Shown here piece by piece: positions 10,691 to 21,539 of a DNA stretch of 64,000 nucleotides. This stretch comes from Phascolarctos cinereus. Lineage: Eukaryota > Chordata > Mammalia > Diprotodontia > Phascolarctidae. The notes beneath the pieces were generated by a model that was given only the letters and a program-made list of their open reading frames with translations, was not told where the DNA came from and did no database searches. The stretch lies in assembly GCF_002099425.1 (NCBI RefSeq), contig NW_018344336.1:62001-126000 (forward strand). The letters are read 5' to 3'. Both the position numbers and the translations under genes were made by a program. Numbering within the stretch: the stretch's first letter is position 1; every line of letters starts with the position of its first letter.

Positions 10691-11585
10691 AAAGCCCAGT
10701 GGTTTCAAAGTGGGGGACAGAGGGCCGACAGCAGGAGGTCCCTGGGCATCAGATCTGGCCCCTGCAGTCCTCTCATGCCCTGCCTTGGTCCCCAAATGGC
10801 CACAGTCAAGTAACCCCACTAGTAGCTCCAGATGTTTGTAGTGTTGGTTGGGGAGGGGGAAATGAGACTGAAAAGATGGTCAGAAGAGAAAATGGACTGG
10901 AGAGGGGGTGGGGGTGGGAAAGGGGAAAAAATCTGGAGAGGGCTTGAGGGAGAGCAGTAGTATGTGACAGGGACAGATATTGTCTCCATGGAAACGAATG
11001 AGTGGGATGACTGATGGGGTGAGCAGAGGGAACAATGGGATTGGCTGGAGGAGGACTCCTGCCACACCGAGGTAGGGGCTGACGTCACCGGCCATCTGAA
11101 CAAAGGAGGTGGGGTCCACCTTGCCCAGTCTCAGCTCCATTTGACTGGTGGCTCCCTGAGGACACCTAGGGCCGAGAGTGGGTATCTGAGAGGGGAGACA
11201 GGCCATTAAATCCGCCCGAAGACCCCCTGAGGCTCTGTCTCCTGAGAATGGGAGACAAGGGCCCAGAAAACCTAATTCCCAGACACCAATGACTGCTATC
11301 CATGGTACAAAAACAGGGACCAGCTGGCCCCCTTCCTTCCATCATGGGACTCTGAAGCCTGTGAGAGCATGCACCTCTGGTTCTGGAGTCTGGTCCAGGA
11401 AGAACCATGGGATTTTTTCCAATCTTTAGGGTTAGAATAAGCTCACAACTTACTAATGGGAGGCTTCCCCAAGGGAAAGCATGAGAATAGCAGAGTCTTC
11501 TCAGCTGCGGAGTGAGGGGCAGTTGGCTAACACTGGGGAAGTGCTGTGGATGAGGGGGTAGAGTCTGAATGCACTTATAGGTGAG
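10691..11585 (-). promoter_or_regulatory. Promoter-like cassette (P3), minus strand
   Basis: The RFX-type palindrome has one mismatch (GTCTCCATGGAAAC, 10982-10995). ATTGG is at 11040-11044 and a perfect CRE at 11080-11087. Spacings (49 and 43 bp) equal those of P2. It ends in the GGTCCAGGAAGAACC stretch found in all copies. Confidence 0.6.
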
Positions 11586-11935
11586 GACAGGGTTTAGGGC
11601 TAAAAGAGACCCCACAGCTCATCTGGTCCAACCTCCTAATTTAGAGAAAGCATAACTGAAGTCAAGAGGAGGGACTAGGACATGGCCAAGTTCACACAGC
11701 CAGTAATGGGCCAGACCTAGGCCTTGAGCCCAACCTCCACCTGGGGTATACACTTAGCAGAGTGAGGCTGAGCCAATCCCATTCCTTCCCTGAATGAGTA
11801 TCTTTTATTTGTGAAATAAGGGAAATGAAATGACCCCCACCTGCATCACCCAGAGTCCTAATTGAACATTATCCAGGGGTTTGTAGGAATTAGCCTAGTC
11901 AAGGTCCCTGTTTCCTGCCCTCAGAGAACTCTGTC
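11586..11935 (-). repeat. MIR-like SINE plus core B, reverse, ending at the inversion point
   Basis: The MIR-like part is about 11586-11740. Core B in reverse follows, starting ACCTGGGGTATACACTTAGC, and runs to 11935. There the sequence turns back on itself with TGCTAAGTGTATACCCCAGG. This is the main strand switch of the array. Confidence 0.7.
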
Positions 11936-12300
11936 TATGCTAAGTGTATACCCCAGGCTGGTCCAAAAGCTAAGAACTTTGGGTTCCTTTTTATTTAATT
12001 CCACAGTTATAACTGGAAACTCTCCAAACCACAGCTCTATGGGGTTCCTCCCCACTGGATACTGGGGAGAGCCTTTCCAGGGACATTGGGCAAATGGAGC
12101 TTGGCTGTCAGAGGAGGGAGAGGCCAAGATGGAAGCCAGCTAGCCAGGCAGGCAGGAGAGATCTGGGTTCCAGGCCTGGATCTGCCACTCACTGGCTGTG
12201 TAACCTTGGCCATGTCCCTGCCCTCCTCTTGAGCTCAGACACACTTTTTTCTCAAAGGAGGAGGTTGAATCAGATAACCTCTGCTGTCTCTTGTGGCCCT
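11936..12300 (+). repeat. Core B with MIR-like SINE, forward, starting at the inversion point
   Basis: The forward core B begins at TGCTAAGTGTATACC, so it lacks its upstream half. An acceptor-like TTTAATTCCACAG ends at 12003. The MIR-like part spans about 12140-12300 (CACTCACTGGCTGTG, CCTTGGCCATG). Confidence 0.7.
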
Positions 12301-13100
12301 GCATCCTACCCAAACCTACAAGCCCATTCATACCTCACCCCAACATGCCTTCCCCACCCAACCACCTTCTCTGGCTGAGAAGGTCCTATTCCTCTAATGT
12401 TTTTCCTTGGGGTAGCCCCCAACCAAAAAGTTCTATGTTTCTCTAACTCTCAAGCTCAAATAAGAACTAGAAGTAGCCTCACCTCACATAGGTCAGGTCA
12501 CTCTCAGAGCCCATGGAGGTGGAAGGCAAAGGTTCATTAATGTCTAAATGACTATCATTTCTCTACCTTTGGTGGAGGGTACCAGGGTCTAGGATATTAT
12601 TTTGGTGGCCTCTTTTGGCAGCTGCTCAGGCCCCTGAGCCTCAGGTGACCATTGGGTACATTTCTCATTCCCCAGGAATCTCTTTCTCCTCAGATCCCCA
12701 CTCCCAGCCTAGAGGTGTAAACAGGGAGCCAAAAGCCAAGCAGAACTGAATCTGGGCAAGGTGGACCCCCCAGTGAGAGCTGATGGCAAGTAACATAGGT
12801 GTCCTCTTTAGTGAGTCAGGAGGTCCCTATTTGGAAACCCTGCCCCACCATCCCCTAATTCAACTTTAGCATGTATATATTCACATATATCAAGATAGAG
12901 AGAATATATGAATATACAGATAATATAACTCATTCCTATGAGTATCATGAATATATTCATGTGTGAGGACTCATATTCTCTCTATACATTCAAATACATA
13001 AATATCACATATTTCTCTACATACAGTTTATGAACAGAAAGGTAGAAATTAAAACAGAAGAGTAAATGTTCATGGCCAAAATGTGGTAAGTTTTAAGTGA
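12301..13100 (+). repeat. Core B tail and short AT block
   Basis: The tail (TCAGGTGACCATTGGGTAC, then GGGCAAGGTGGACCCCCCAG) recurs at 17761, 22066, 30716 and 49256. It passes at about 12835 into a short AT block with CATATATCAAGATAGAGAG. No coding frame is shared among copies. Confidence 0.7.
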
Positions 13101-13103
13101 TAT

Positions 13104-13719
13104 TGTTGAGGTCTGAGAGGGTTTAGACCCCTCAAGAACCAGAATATAGGACAGGGACTCTGGAATGAATTCACAGACTCAAGCATTCTTTGAGTCAAGG
13201 TGACAAAGATGTATTGTTACACTCTACAGCAAGCCAAGCTTCTTAAGGAACCAGCAACCTAACAGGAATGATGCTAAAATTTAAACAGGAAAATTAGTGA
13301 ATTACTGGCAACTATGCTAATTAGGTGATAACATACATTTACATCATTCACTACTGGAAACCGAGGGTAGGGGGTTTTCTAAGAGGTGTGTTTTTGGTCT
13401 GTTAAGTCTGTACCAAGATAGTCGGAGGAGCTGGCGTCTACAGCTTGACCTCTGGATAGTACAGAGTAACTGTGGGCCTCAGTGCTTGATGGTTCTGCTG
13501 CTACAAGATAGTCCTGGTCATACAAGGGAAATTCTACAGAGGTCAGCTTGTTCTCATAACAGGACGATGCAGTTTTCCTCAGTGGGCCCACTCATGAATC
13601 ACTGCCAGAGATAGGGCCCTTGGGCTGGAGGGAAGCTCTCAGGGATAGTGTTTCTGAGGTTAGGGAGAAATATGATCTTAGATGTGGGATCCCAGTACAA
13701 GCACCTAAGCACCCCATCA
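13104..13719 (-). mobile_element. LTR-1 solo LTR (endogenous retrovirus fossil)
   Basis: A 616-bp block that begins TGTTGAGGTCTG and ends CACCCCATCA on the plus strand. On the minus strand it has a TATA-like region and then an AATAAA (near 13213), in the order expected of U3-R-U5. Flanks share a short AT-rich duplication (ATAT). Units without it show an uninterrupted target (CATATAATGCTGTCTG at about 40,040). No internal retroviral genes were seen. The family is not recognised and the copy is old. A 70-codon minus-strand frame in the U3-side half is shared among copies but is not called a gene. Confidence 0.65.
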
Positions 13720-13742
13720 ATATGCTGTCTGTTCATTTATTA

Positions 13743-13940
13743 GAGTAGCTAGATTACACAGGGGACAGAGTGCCGGGCCTGGAGTCAGGAAGGCTTCTTT
13801 TCCTGAGTTCAAATCTGGCCTTAGACACATGCTAGCTGTGTGACCCTGGCCAAGTCACTTCATCCTCTGTTTCCTCATCTGCCAAATGAGCTGGAGAAGG
13901 AACTGGCAAACCACTCCACTACCTTAACCAAAAAAAAAAC
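13743..13940 (+). repeat. RTE-tailed SINE, sense, unpaired
   Basis: The head is GTAGCTAGATTACACAG and the tail GGCAAACCACTCCACTACC. Unlike other units, its antisense partner is absent. The A-rich end runs straight into a small LTR-1 piece. Confidence 0.75.
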
Positions 13941-13941
13941 T

Positions 13942-14040
13942 TGATGCTAAACTTAAATAGGAAAACTAGTGAATTATGGGGCAAGTATGCTAATTAGGTG
14001 ATAACGTACAACTATGTCATTCACCACTGGAAACCCAGAG
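13942..14040 (-). mobile_element. LTR-1 fragment (fossil)
   Basis: About 100 bases matching the middle of LTR-1 (GCTAATTAGGTGATAAC, CACTGGAAACC). It lies between a SINE and cassette P4, so a rearrangement joined this point to the promoter-like region and removed the MITE, CORE-SINE, microsatellite and core A. Confidence 0.7.
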
Positions 14041-14044
14041 TATT

Positions 14045-14765
14045 GCGTTTCCAATAATTCTTCATGGACCTCTCTCCTGAACCAGAGGTGCCCCCACCCC
14101 TCATCTCACAGGTACTGTCACACCCCAAAGCCCCTGGGGACTGGAAAGAGAAGGTTCAGAAAGTTACCGTTTGGGACTGTTTCCCTTCGATGGGCAGGCG
14201 TCCTGGGGTCTGGGCCTGATATTATCTGGCCCTTTTCTCCCATGCACAATAGAAAGAACCTCAGGTGGGCTTTGGGCAAGTGCAATGCCCTCTCTGCCCT
14301 CTCAGATCCCCACTCCAAGGCATCCTGGTCCTCAGGTTACAGCCAATGGGAGCTGAGTCTGGGCCGGTGATGTCAGCGTGCACCTTGATGAGCCAGGCGT
14401 CCTCCAACCAATCCTGCTGCTCCCTCTGCCCGCCCCATGAGGCATCCCACTCACCCGTTTCCATGGAAACAGCATCCATCCCAGTCACACACTATTGATC
14501 TCATTTTTACCCTCCCTCGGGCCCTCTCCCGCTCATTTTCTTTCTTCCAAACACCTTCTCTTGCTCATTTCCCCTCCCGCACTGCTGCTGCAAGTGTCTC
14601 GAGCTGCCAGCGGGGTTACCTAACCGTTATCATTCAGGGAGGGGGAAGGGAGGGAGAGGACCCCAGGGAAAACGAGTGATGTCCAGTGTCCCCCTGTTGT
14701 GTGTCCAGACAGCCCTCTGCCCCACCCCCATCTAAAGCACAGGGCTTTGTGTGTCTTGTCCCAGA
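14045..14765 (+). promoter_or_regulatory. Promoter-like cassette (P4)
   Basis: CCAAT at 14343-14347, CRE-like TGATGTCA at 14368-14375, CCAAT at 14408-14412 and a perfect X-box palindrome at 14457-14470. Spacings are 25, 40 and 49 bp. Downstream are a pyrimidine-rich run and a G-rich stretch, then the AT block. Confidence 0.6.
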
Positions 14766-14872
14766 GGGCTCAAATAATTCCTCTGTATATCATGGTCAGG
14801 GAGGAATCAGCCATTCTCTCTCTATATTCCTCTTTATGACTACTAAATGACCCTCTGTATAAAGTTATATAT

Positions 14873-14951
<79 letters not shown>

Positions 14952-16130
14952 ATGTATGATGTGTATATATATATATGTATGTGTATGTATATACATATGA
15001 TGAAACAATCCTACATAGAGGAAAGAGCCCATGTATCTCATTTATATATATTCTCGACACTCATCTGTCTTGTAAATAAGTAATAATTTGTAATCTTGTA
15101 AAAAGGAAAAATAATGCATATTTGTGTAAATGAATACTTAGAGTATGTATAACTCATACAGATGAAGCCACAGATTGTATACATATATGTACATACTCAG
15201 GTTCTTTCTCTTCATTCTTATGTACATGAACTCATTGATACATTCTATAAATTCATTTATGTGATTTATAAATTCTGTCTCCTCATAAACATTGGCAATC
15301 ATCCTCCCTGTTCCTATTATATGAGTACTCACACATTCATTCTCTACTCATCCATAAGTGCCCTTTTTCTCCCCTTTCATATATGTGTATGTACCCTCAC
15401 ATTTTCCTACATTCCCTCTATATACCTGAAAGTATTCCACTGCTTCTCTGTGACAGAATTTATGAAGACTCCTGTCCAGGCACGCAGAGAGTATATCAGT
15501 ACCCATATATAGGAATAGAAAGAGAATAAAGTTACCGTTTTATGCAAAAATATGAATGGAATGAGTACTCATAAATGAAGTACTCATGTAGGAATATAAA
15601 AAACTCTATGATTGCTCAAATATGTAAACATATAGAGAAGATACACGAATAATCATAAATGAGTCAAAATGAACACACATTATATTTATATGCATTGAAT
15701 ACATAATTGCTCATATATGTGTGTGTGTAACCATAGAGAAAATATGGGGGATACCACATATATTGATTAGTAGAAAAAGTACACATGAGGACTAAAATAC
15801 ATACAGCAAGGGTATATGGAAGAGTATTCATAAATATTCATAAATTAAGAAAACATAAGAAAAATCAGACTATGGATATAGAGATAAAAGCTGAGTACTC
15901 ATACATGTGAAGATACACATGGAAGACAGGAATGCTCATCTGTGAGATGTGTCCAGATCTTCCACCATCTTTGTCGATGAGATTTCCCTTAGGAGTTAAG
16001 TTTCTCAGCCTGCTTTGCCTTTGTCTGTCAGAACTCTCCACTTCCCAAGTCAATCAGATGTTAGTGAAGTCTCTCTGGAGACATCCTTTTATATCCTCAC
16101 CAAGATTCTTAATTGATATCTATTAAAAAG
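14766..16130 (+). repeat. Long AT-rich unit block, forward
   Basis: It holds three perfect TGAGTACTCA palindromes (15322-15331, 15562-15571, 15892-15901) and a (TA)n(TG)n run at 14874-14945. It ends CCACCATCTTTGTCGATGAG and then TCTATTAAAAAG before the SINE. This is the most complete forward copy of the block. Confidence 0.75.
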
Positions 16131-16136
16131 GTTTAT

Positions 16137-16282
16137 TGGGGGTACCTAGGTACTGCCGTGGATAGAGAACCTGCCCTGGAGTCAAGAGGACTTGAGTTCA
16201 CATGTGGCCTCAAACACATAACACTCACTGTGTGTGTGACCCTATTCAAGTGGCTAAACCCCAATTGCCTCACCAAAAAAAA
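16137..16282 (+). repeat. Short tRNA-derived SINE
   Basis: Same family as 4073-4221, at the boundary of the AT block and core B, with the end CAATTGCCTCACC and A-tail. Its position is the same as in the 29-kb, 47-kb and 63-kb units, so the insertion predates those duplications. Confidence 0.8.
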
Positions 16283-17405
16283 AATTGTTTATAAAATGAT
16301 TTTACTGAAGGTGCATCAGTGTGAGTATATATTACTGTAGAAATGTGTGTGGTTGTATATATGTGTGTGTGTGTTTCTGTTTCAACTTCCATTCCTCATC
16401 AGGTTCAATCACTCCTAACACCCTGAATTAGATAATATTGGAGCTTGTTTCATGGAGGCCACATTTCTCTGTATTGTGCCTTCCTTTAGATTTCTATTAA
16501 CTGAAATATTTGCTCCAATCAGTTTGAGCCTGTTGGAGAAGTGTTCATACCCCTCCTAGCAAAGTTGCTCTCCTATGTTTCTGGCCTCATTTTGACAAAC
16601 AATTGAATTTGGCTACTGCTTCTGGCCTCTTCAGGCTGTTTGCAGGAGGGGACAATCTTATTAATAGATATCCAAGAGCTGATCTGTGCAGATTGGGGCA
16701 GAAGCCTTCTTTTCCTGGTGGGCAGAACCCCACTGACCTGCCCAGGGAAGGAAAGGAAATGGCACGAGCTCTGTTCAGGGTTTATTCTGCTTCCTTTCCC
16801 ACCCTGATTCCCAGAGCCCCCTTCTGCAGCCCAAACAGGTCCCTTTGCACAGCTGAAAACCCCCCTACTCTGCTCTGTTCATAATCTGCACCTTCCTTCC
16901 CCTCAAAGAGGGCCCACCTGCCACCCAGCCCACCTCCACCAAGTAGTTCTTGACCCCCTGCCCCTCCAGGGCTTGCCTCCTCTGGACAAGGCTTTGCCAC
17001 CACTACAACATTGGGCATGTCCAAAACACACATTTTCCCTCACTACAGTGGGAGTTCTCCACAGGCAGGAAAGAGGGACCTTGCCTAGGCTAACAGCCCC
17101 AGAAAAATGTTCAATTAGCACTCTCAGTGAAGCAGGTGGGAGGGGGGTCATCACCCTTATTTCAAAGTTGAAGGAACTGTTCCAGGGAAAGCGTGGGGAT
17201 TGGCTCAGCCTCACTCTGCTAAGTGAATATACCATACTGGCCCAAAGCTGAGGGGGCTGGGGTTGCTTTTCAATTATTCCCACAGTTCTGACTGACAACT
17301 CCCCCAACCCCAGCTCTGTGGAGAACCTGCCCACTGGATTCTGCAGAAAGCCTTTCCAGGGACATTGGGCCCATGAAGCTTGGCTGTCAGAGGAGGAAGA
17401 GGCCA
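16283..17405 (+). repeat. Core B, most complete forward copy
   Basis: It starts with a TG-rich run, then GATTTCTATTAAC, then GCCTCATTTTGAC, GTGTCCAAAACAC, CCTCACTACAGTGG and an acceptor-like TTCCCACAG at about 17286. A 167-codon minus frame (16903-17406) does not match the frame seen in the 3-kb copy. I see no conserved protein. Confidence 0.65.
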
Positions 17406-17760
17406 TGATGGAAGCCAGCTAGCCTGGCAGGCAAGAGAGATCTGGGTTCAAGGCCTGGGTCTGTCCCCTCACTGGCTGTGTGACCATGTCCCTGCCCTCC
17501 TCTTAAGCTTAGACACACTTTTTTTCTTTCCCACCTGACCCCATAGACCTTTCTGATCAACCATCCAGGCTGTCTTGGGCTGAAAATTTGTTTCACTTTA
17601 TCTTTTTGTGGGTTCTGCTGCTTTACAATTTGTTTAGGGCCTTTTTTTGCAGGTATTTGCAGAGGTTTAGGGGAGAGCTTAAGCAAGTCACTGCCTTTAC
17701 TCCAACATGTTGGCTCCGCCCACACTTATTTTTTCAAAGGAGGAGGTTGGACCAGATGAT
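17406..17760 (+). repeat. MIR-like SINE of core B, split by an L1-derived insertion
   Basis: The two halves are about 17406-17520 and 17735-17760. In the 12-kb, 22-kb and 30-kb units the same SINE is uninterrupted (GACACACTTTTTCTCAAA), which fixes the insertion site. Confidence 0.7.
17526..17721 (-). mobile_element. Short L1 5'-end retrocopy
   Basis: On the minus strand the element opens GGGCGGAGCCAACATG and continues with AGCAGCAGAACCCAC, which I recall as the 5' untranslated region of opossum L1. It closes after only about 195 bp with an A-rich run (AAAGAAAAAAA). A near-perfect duplication flanks it: ACACTT plus T-run at 17515-17525 and ACACTTATTTTTT from 17722. So it seems to be a short 5'-complete copy, not a 5'-truncated one. 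Neither ORF1 nor ORF2 is present. Confidence 0.55.
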
Positions 17761-18295
17761 CTCTGATGTCTCTTGTAGCCCTGCATCCTCCCCAGACCTA
17801 CAAGGCCATTTCGACCCTACCCCTACATGCCTTTCCCACTCAACCAGTTTTTGTGGATGACAAGACCCTGCTCCTCTAATGTTTTTCATTGGGGTAGTCC
17901 TCAACCACAAAGTTCTACTTTCCTCTAACTCTAAAGGCTGAACCAGGACTAGAAGTAGCCCCACCGCACACCGGTCAGGTCACCCTCAGAGCCCATGGAG
18001 GTGGAAAGCCAAGGTTCCTTAGTGTCCACCTGATGATCATCTCTCTCCTTTTGTGGAGGGTCCAGGGGTCTGGGATGTTATTTTGGTGGCCTCTTTTGGC
18101 AGCTGCTCTGGCCCCTGAGCCTCAGGTGACCATTGGGTACATTTCTCATCATCCAGGTTTCTCTTGCTGCTTAGACATCCACTCCCAGCACACAGGTGTA
18201 GACAAGGAGCCAAAAGCCAAGCACAACTGAATCTGGGCAGGGTGGACCCCCCAGTGAGAGCTGATGGCAAGTAACACAGATGTCATCCTTAGTGA
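17761..18295 (+). repeat. Core B tail
   Basis: Same content as 12301-12835, including CCCATGGAGGTGGAAAG and GGACCCCCCAGTGAGAGC. Confidence 0.7.
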
Positions 18296-18415
18296 GTCAA
18301 GATGCAGCCTAAATGAGCATGGTTTTATATTAGGGTCCCAGCACCTTTATACCCCTAAACCACAACATTTTGGTGGCCCGTTCCAATAAATTTTGTCTTT
18401 GGCTGAAAAAAATGT
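18296..18415. other. Private ~115-bp insertion, unrecognised
   Basis: This replaces the usual CAACCCTGCC and CTACTTTAG stretch of other units. It contains CTAAACCACAACATTTTGG and CCAATAAATTTTG. A polyadenylation-like signal and CA-rich edge could mean an LTR tail, but I cannot assign a family. Confidence 0.3.
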
Positions 18416-18432
18416 AGGTATTCATATATATG

Positions 18433-18497
<65 letters not shown>

Positions 18498-18582
18498 ATA
18501 TATATATGTATATATACATATGTGTGTGTGTATGTATATATATATGTATATATACATATGTGTGTGTGTATGTATATATATG

Positions 18583-18619
<37 letters not shown>

Positions 18620-18840
18620 ATGTATATATATGTATATATATATATATATGGCAACTGATTCCTATGAATATTATGAATATAACCATATGTGAGTACTCAT
18701 ATTCTCTCTATATATTCAAATAAAAAATATTCATATATTTCTCTACATACAGTCTGTGAGCATAAAGGTAGAAATTAAAACAGAGGAGTAAGTGTTCATG
18801 ACCAAAATAGGCTACGTTTTTGTCATATAATGCTGTCTAT
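18416..18840 (+). repeat. TG/TA microsatellite-minisatellite and short AT block
   Basis: Pure (TG)n near 18447-18492 is followed by a tandem unit of roughly 37 bp alternating TGTGTG and TATATA blocks to about 18650. One perfect TGAGTACTCA lies at 18690-18699. No LTR-1 is present at about 18830. Confidence 0.8.
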
Positions 18841-18851
18841 ACTTTTTTTAG

Positions 18852-19347
18852 CATAGCTAGGTTACATAATGGACAGAGGGCTAGGCCAGGAGTCAGGAAG
18901 GGTCTTTATCCTGAGTTCAAGTCTAGCCTTAGACACTTATTAGCTATGTGACCCAGGGCCAGTCATATAACCCTCAGTTTCCTCATCTACCAAATGAGCA
19001 TGAAACAGCAAAACACTCCACTATCTTGGCCAAAAAAACTTTAAATGCGGTCACAAAAAGTCAGACAGGATTGAAACACAACCAAAAAAAATCTTTCTTA
19101 TACCTTTGTTGTTATTGTTTTTGGTCAGTCATGCCTGACTCTTTATGATCCCATTGTGGGTTTTCTTGGACAAGATTCTGGAGTGGTTTGCCATTTCCTT
19201 CTCCAGCTAATTTGACATATGAGGAAACTCAGGCAAAAATGTTAAGTGACTTGCCCAGGGTCACACAGCTAGTAAAGTTCAGAGAATGGATTTGAACTCA
19301 AGTCTTCCTGATTGCTGGCACACTATATATTATGCCACCTAGGTGCT
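18852..19347. repeat. Inverted pair of RTE-tailed SINEs
   Basis: A sense copy (18852-19094; head ATAGCTAGGTTACATAATGG, tail CACTCCACTATCTTGGCC) meets an antisense copy (19095-19347; starts TTGTTGTTATTG, ends CTATTATGCCACCTAG). The tails meet head-on with almost no spacer, so a transcript through the pair could form a long intramolecular duplex. This arrangement is a fixed part of the unit. Confidence 0.8.
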
Positions 19348-19597
19348 CTGTATGTTTATATACATATGTATAAATATTTATATATAAATACATGTATATA
19401 TAGATACATGAAGTACTATAGATAATGAACAGGCCTACAGAGGATGTAGATGTAGCTGCATGGTGTCTCTATAAGATTGCCAGCAGCCCTGGGAGGTAAG
19501 GGATGTACTTGATTACCCTTTGAGGAAAGGAGGCCCCATGCCATCTCTGTCCTCCACAACCACAAATAGCAGAAACAGGTGTTCTTGGATTACCTAG
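19348..19597 (+). other. Unit flank between SINE pair and MITE
   Basis: AT-rich, then TCTATAAGATTGCCAGC and CTGTCCTCCACAACCACAA. It is conserved among units but I recognise no element. Confidence 0.5.
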
Positions 19598-19771
19598 CAG
19601 GGGAGAGGAACCTACAGCCTCCAGACCACATGTGGCCCTCTAGGTCCTCAAGTGTGGCCCTTCAAATAAATCCAAAATTCACAGAACAAAACTTTGGATT
19701 CAATCAAAGGGCCACCCTTGAGGGCTTAGAGGGCCACAGGTGGCCTCCAGGCCTCAGGTTACCCACCCCTG
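19598..19771. mobile_element. hAT-type MITE, copy 2
   Basis: 174 bp, flanked by TTACCTAG and AGTCCTAG. Terminal bases GGGGAGAGGAACC differ slightly from other copies, but the palindrome is intact over most of its length. Confidence 0.8.
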
Positions 19772-19959
19772 AGTCCTAGTGAATGGAATTTAGGCCTGTA
19801 AATTATTTTCATCTGATTGTTTTACCCTCAAACTTTGTGTCAAACTTTTGCTTACATAGACTTTTGAACAAGCTTGTCCCATTCCCTCTGAAGGTACATG
19901 GGCCTTAATATTGATTTGATAGCTACTTGAGAAAGCTTGTGGTGAATGTAATAATGGGT

Positions 19960-20215
19960 AATAGGTACCATTTCTAAAGTCTTTTGAAGTTTGTCAAGCA
20001 CTTTACAAATATGATCTCGCCTGATCCTCCCAGCAAACCTGGGAGGTAAGAGCTCTTCTCCTACTGATTCTAAGGTTGAGGAAACTAAGGCAGGCAGAAG
20101 TTAAGTGACTTGTCTGGGATCTCACAGAGGTGCTCAATGTGTGAGACTGGATTTGAACTCTGGACTTTCTGACTTCAGGCTCAGTGCTCTATCCACTGTG
20201 CTACCCAGCTGCCTA
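19960..20215 (-). repeat. CORE-SINE, antisense
   Basis: It runs from the tail complement (TAATAGGTACC, GCACTTTACAAATATGATC) to the head complement (CTACCCAGCTGCC). Confidence 0.75.
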
Positions 20216-20404
20216 ATGGTACCAGACTATAATAGAATGTTACTGGGCTATAAGAAATGTGAAATATGAAGATTTCAGAGAAACTTGGGAAGACTTAAGG
20301 ATATGAATACAGAATAAAATAAGCAAACTCAGTAAAAAGAGTGTGAGCTTGACTGCAAAAACCCAAATGGAAAAGAAATTGCTATATGAAATGATAGTAT
20401 AAGG

Positions 20405-20526
<122 letters not shown>

Positions 20527-20699
20527 AGAGAGCAAGTAAAAGAGGGAGGGAAAGAGAAAGATCAAAAGAAAGAATGTGTGTCATCTCCTCATTGCACAAC
20601 TCCATTTCAATCATTACGAATAATGTGGAATGGGTCAGGGTGGAAGGGTTTTTATCATGAGAAACATCTTTCTCTCTTGTACTTTCCTTAGATTGGCAT

Positions 20700-21112
20700 T
20701 AACTTCGGTATTTCCTTAAATAAAATAAGTGATTAATGGTCCAGTCCAGCCACTAAGCCTGGTGACTAAGTGTTTATAGAACTCCTGGTGAAGCTGCTCG
20801 CCCATATTTCTGCCCTCATTTTGACCAACCATTAGATTTTGCTCCTGCTTCTGGCAACATTCGGCCTCTCCCGGGCTATCACCTCCAAGCACCTGGAAAA
20901 TCTTCATTCTGTGTTCTGGGTGAAGCAGCTAGGGGTCATCGCTCTTACTTCACAAATGAACAAAATATTCAGGGAAGACTTGGATTTTACTAAGGCTCAT
21001 CCTGCTCACTGTATATGCCAGGCTGGCCCACAGCTGGGTATGAATAGGCTCAGTTTGTCCATCCCTTAACCCCACAGTCATAACTGAAGACTCCCTTGAC
21101 TCTATGGGGAAC
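20700..21112 (+). repeat. Core A, cut short
   Basis: It carries GCCCTCATTTTGACC and the acceptor-like TTAACCCCACAG, ending at about 21079. It breaks off at TCTATGGGGAACATGG and joins an antisense SINE at about 21113, so the MIR-like part and the cassette are missing. Confidence 0.65.
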
Positions 21113-21228
21113 ATGGCTAGGGTCACCCAGTTAGCATGTGTGTAAGGCCAGATTTGAACTCAGGAAAAGAAGGCTTCCTGACTCCAGGCCCAGCACTCTC
21201 CCCTGTGTAACCTAGCTATCCTAAGAAA
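21113..21228 (-). repeat. RTE-tailed SINE head, antisense
   Basis: Partial copy, ending in the complement of the tRNA-like head. It belongs to a small block (21113-21700) that lies in reverse relative to its neighbours. Confidence 0.7.
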
Positions 21229-21247
21229 TGAACAGACAACATTATAC

Positions 21248-21535
21248 TGATAGAGTGCTTGGGTGCTTGTAGTGGGATCCCACTTCTAAGATCATATTTC
21301 TCCCAACCTCAGAAACACTGTCCCTGACAGTTTCCCTCCAGCCCAAGGACCCTGTCTCTGGTAGTGATGAGTGGGCCCAGTGAGGCAAACTATGTCTCCC
21401 TGTTACAAGAACAAGCTGACCTCTGTAGAATTTCCCTTGTACGACCAGGTCTATCTCATAGCAGCAGAACCGTCCAGCACTGATGCCCACAGTTACCCTG
21501 TACAATCCGGAGGTCAAGCTGTAGACTTCAGCACT
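21248..21535 (+). mobile_element. LTR-1 solo LTR, partial (fossil)
   Basis: Plus-strand copy of the family described at 13104-13719, ending at about 21535 against reverse core B. It matches the 8.8-kb copy in orientation and starting point, suggesting both derive from one inverted unit. Confidence 0.6.
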
Positions 21536-21539
21536 TCAA

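Noticed and set aside
13104-13719. Full-length endogenous retrovirus
   Set aside because: Only solo LTRs are present; nothing resembling gag, pol or env was seen next to any LTR-1 or LTR-2 copy.
14265-14498. 77-codon open frame shared by cassettes P4, P5 and P7
   Set aside because: It spans the CCAAT, CRE and X-box sites, and a small deletion in P9 breaks the frame without disturbing the sites, so conservation is of DNA sites and recent duplication.
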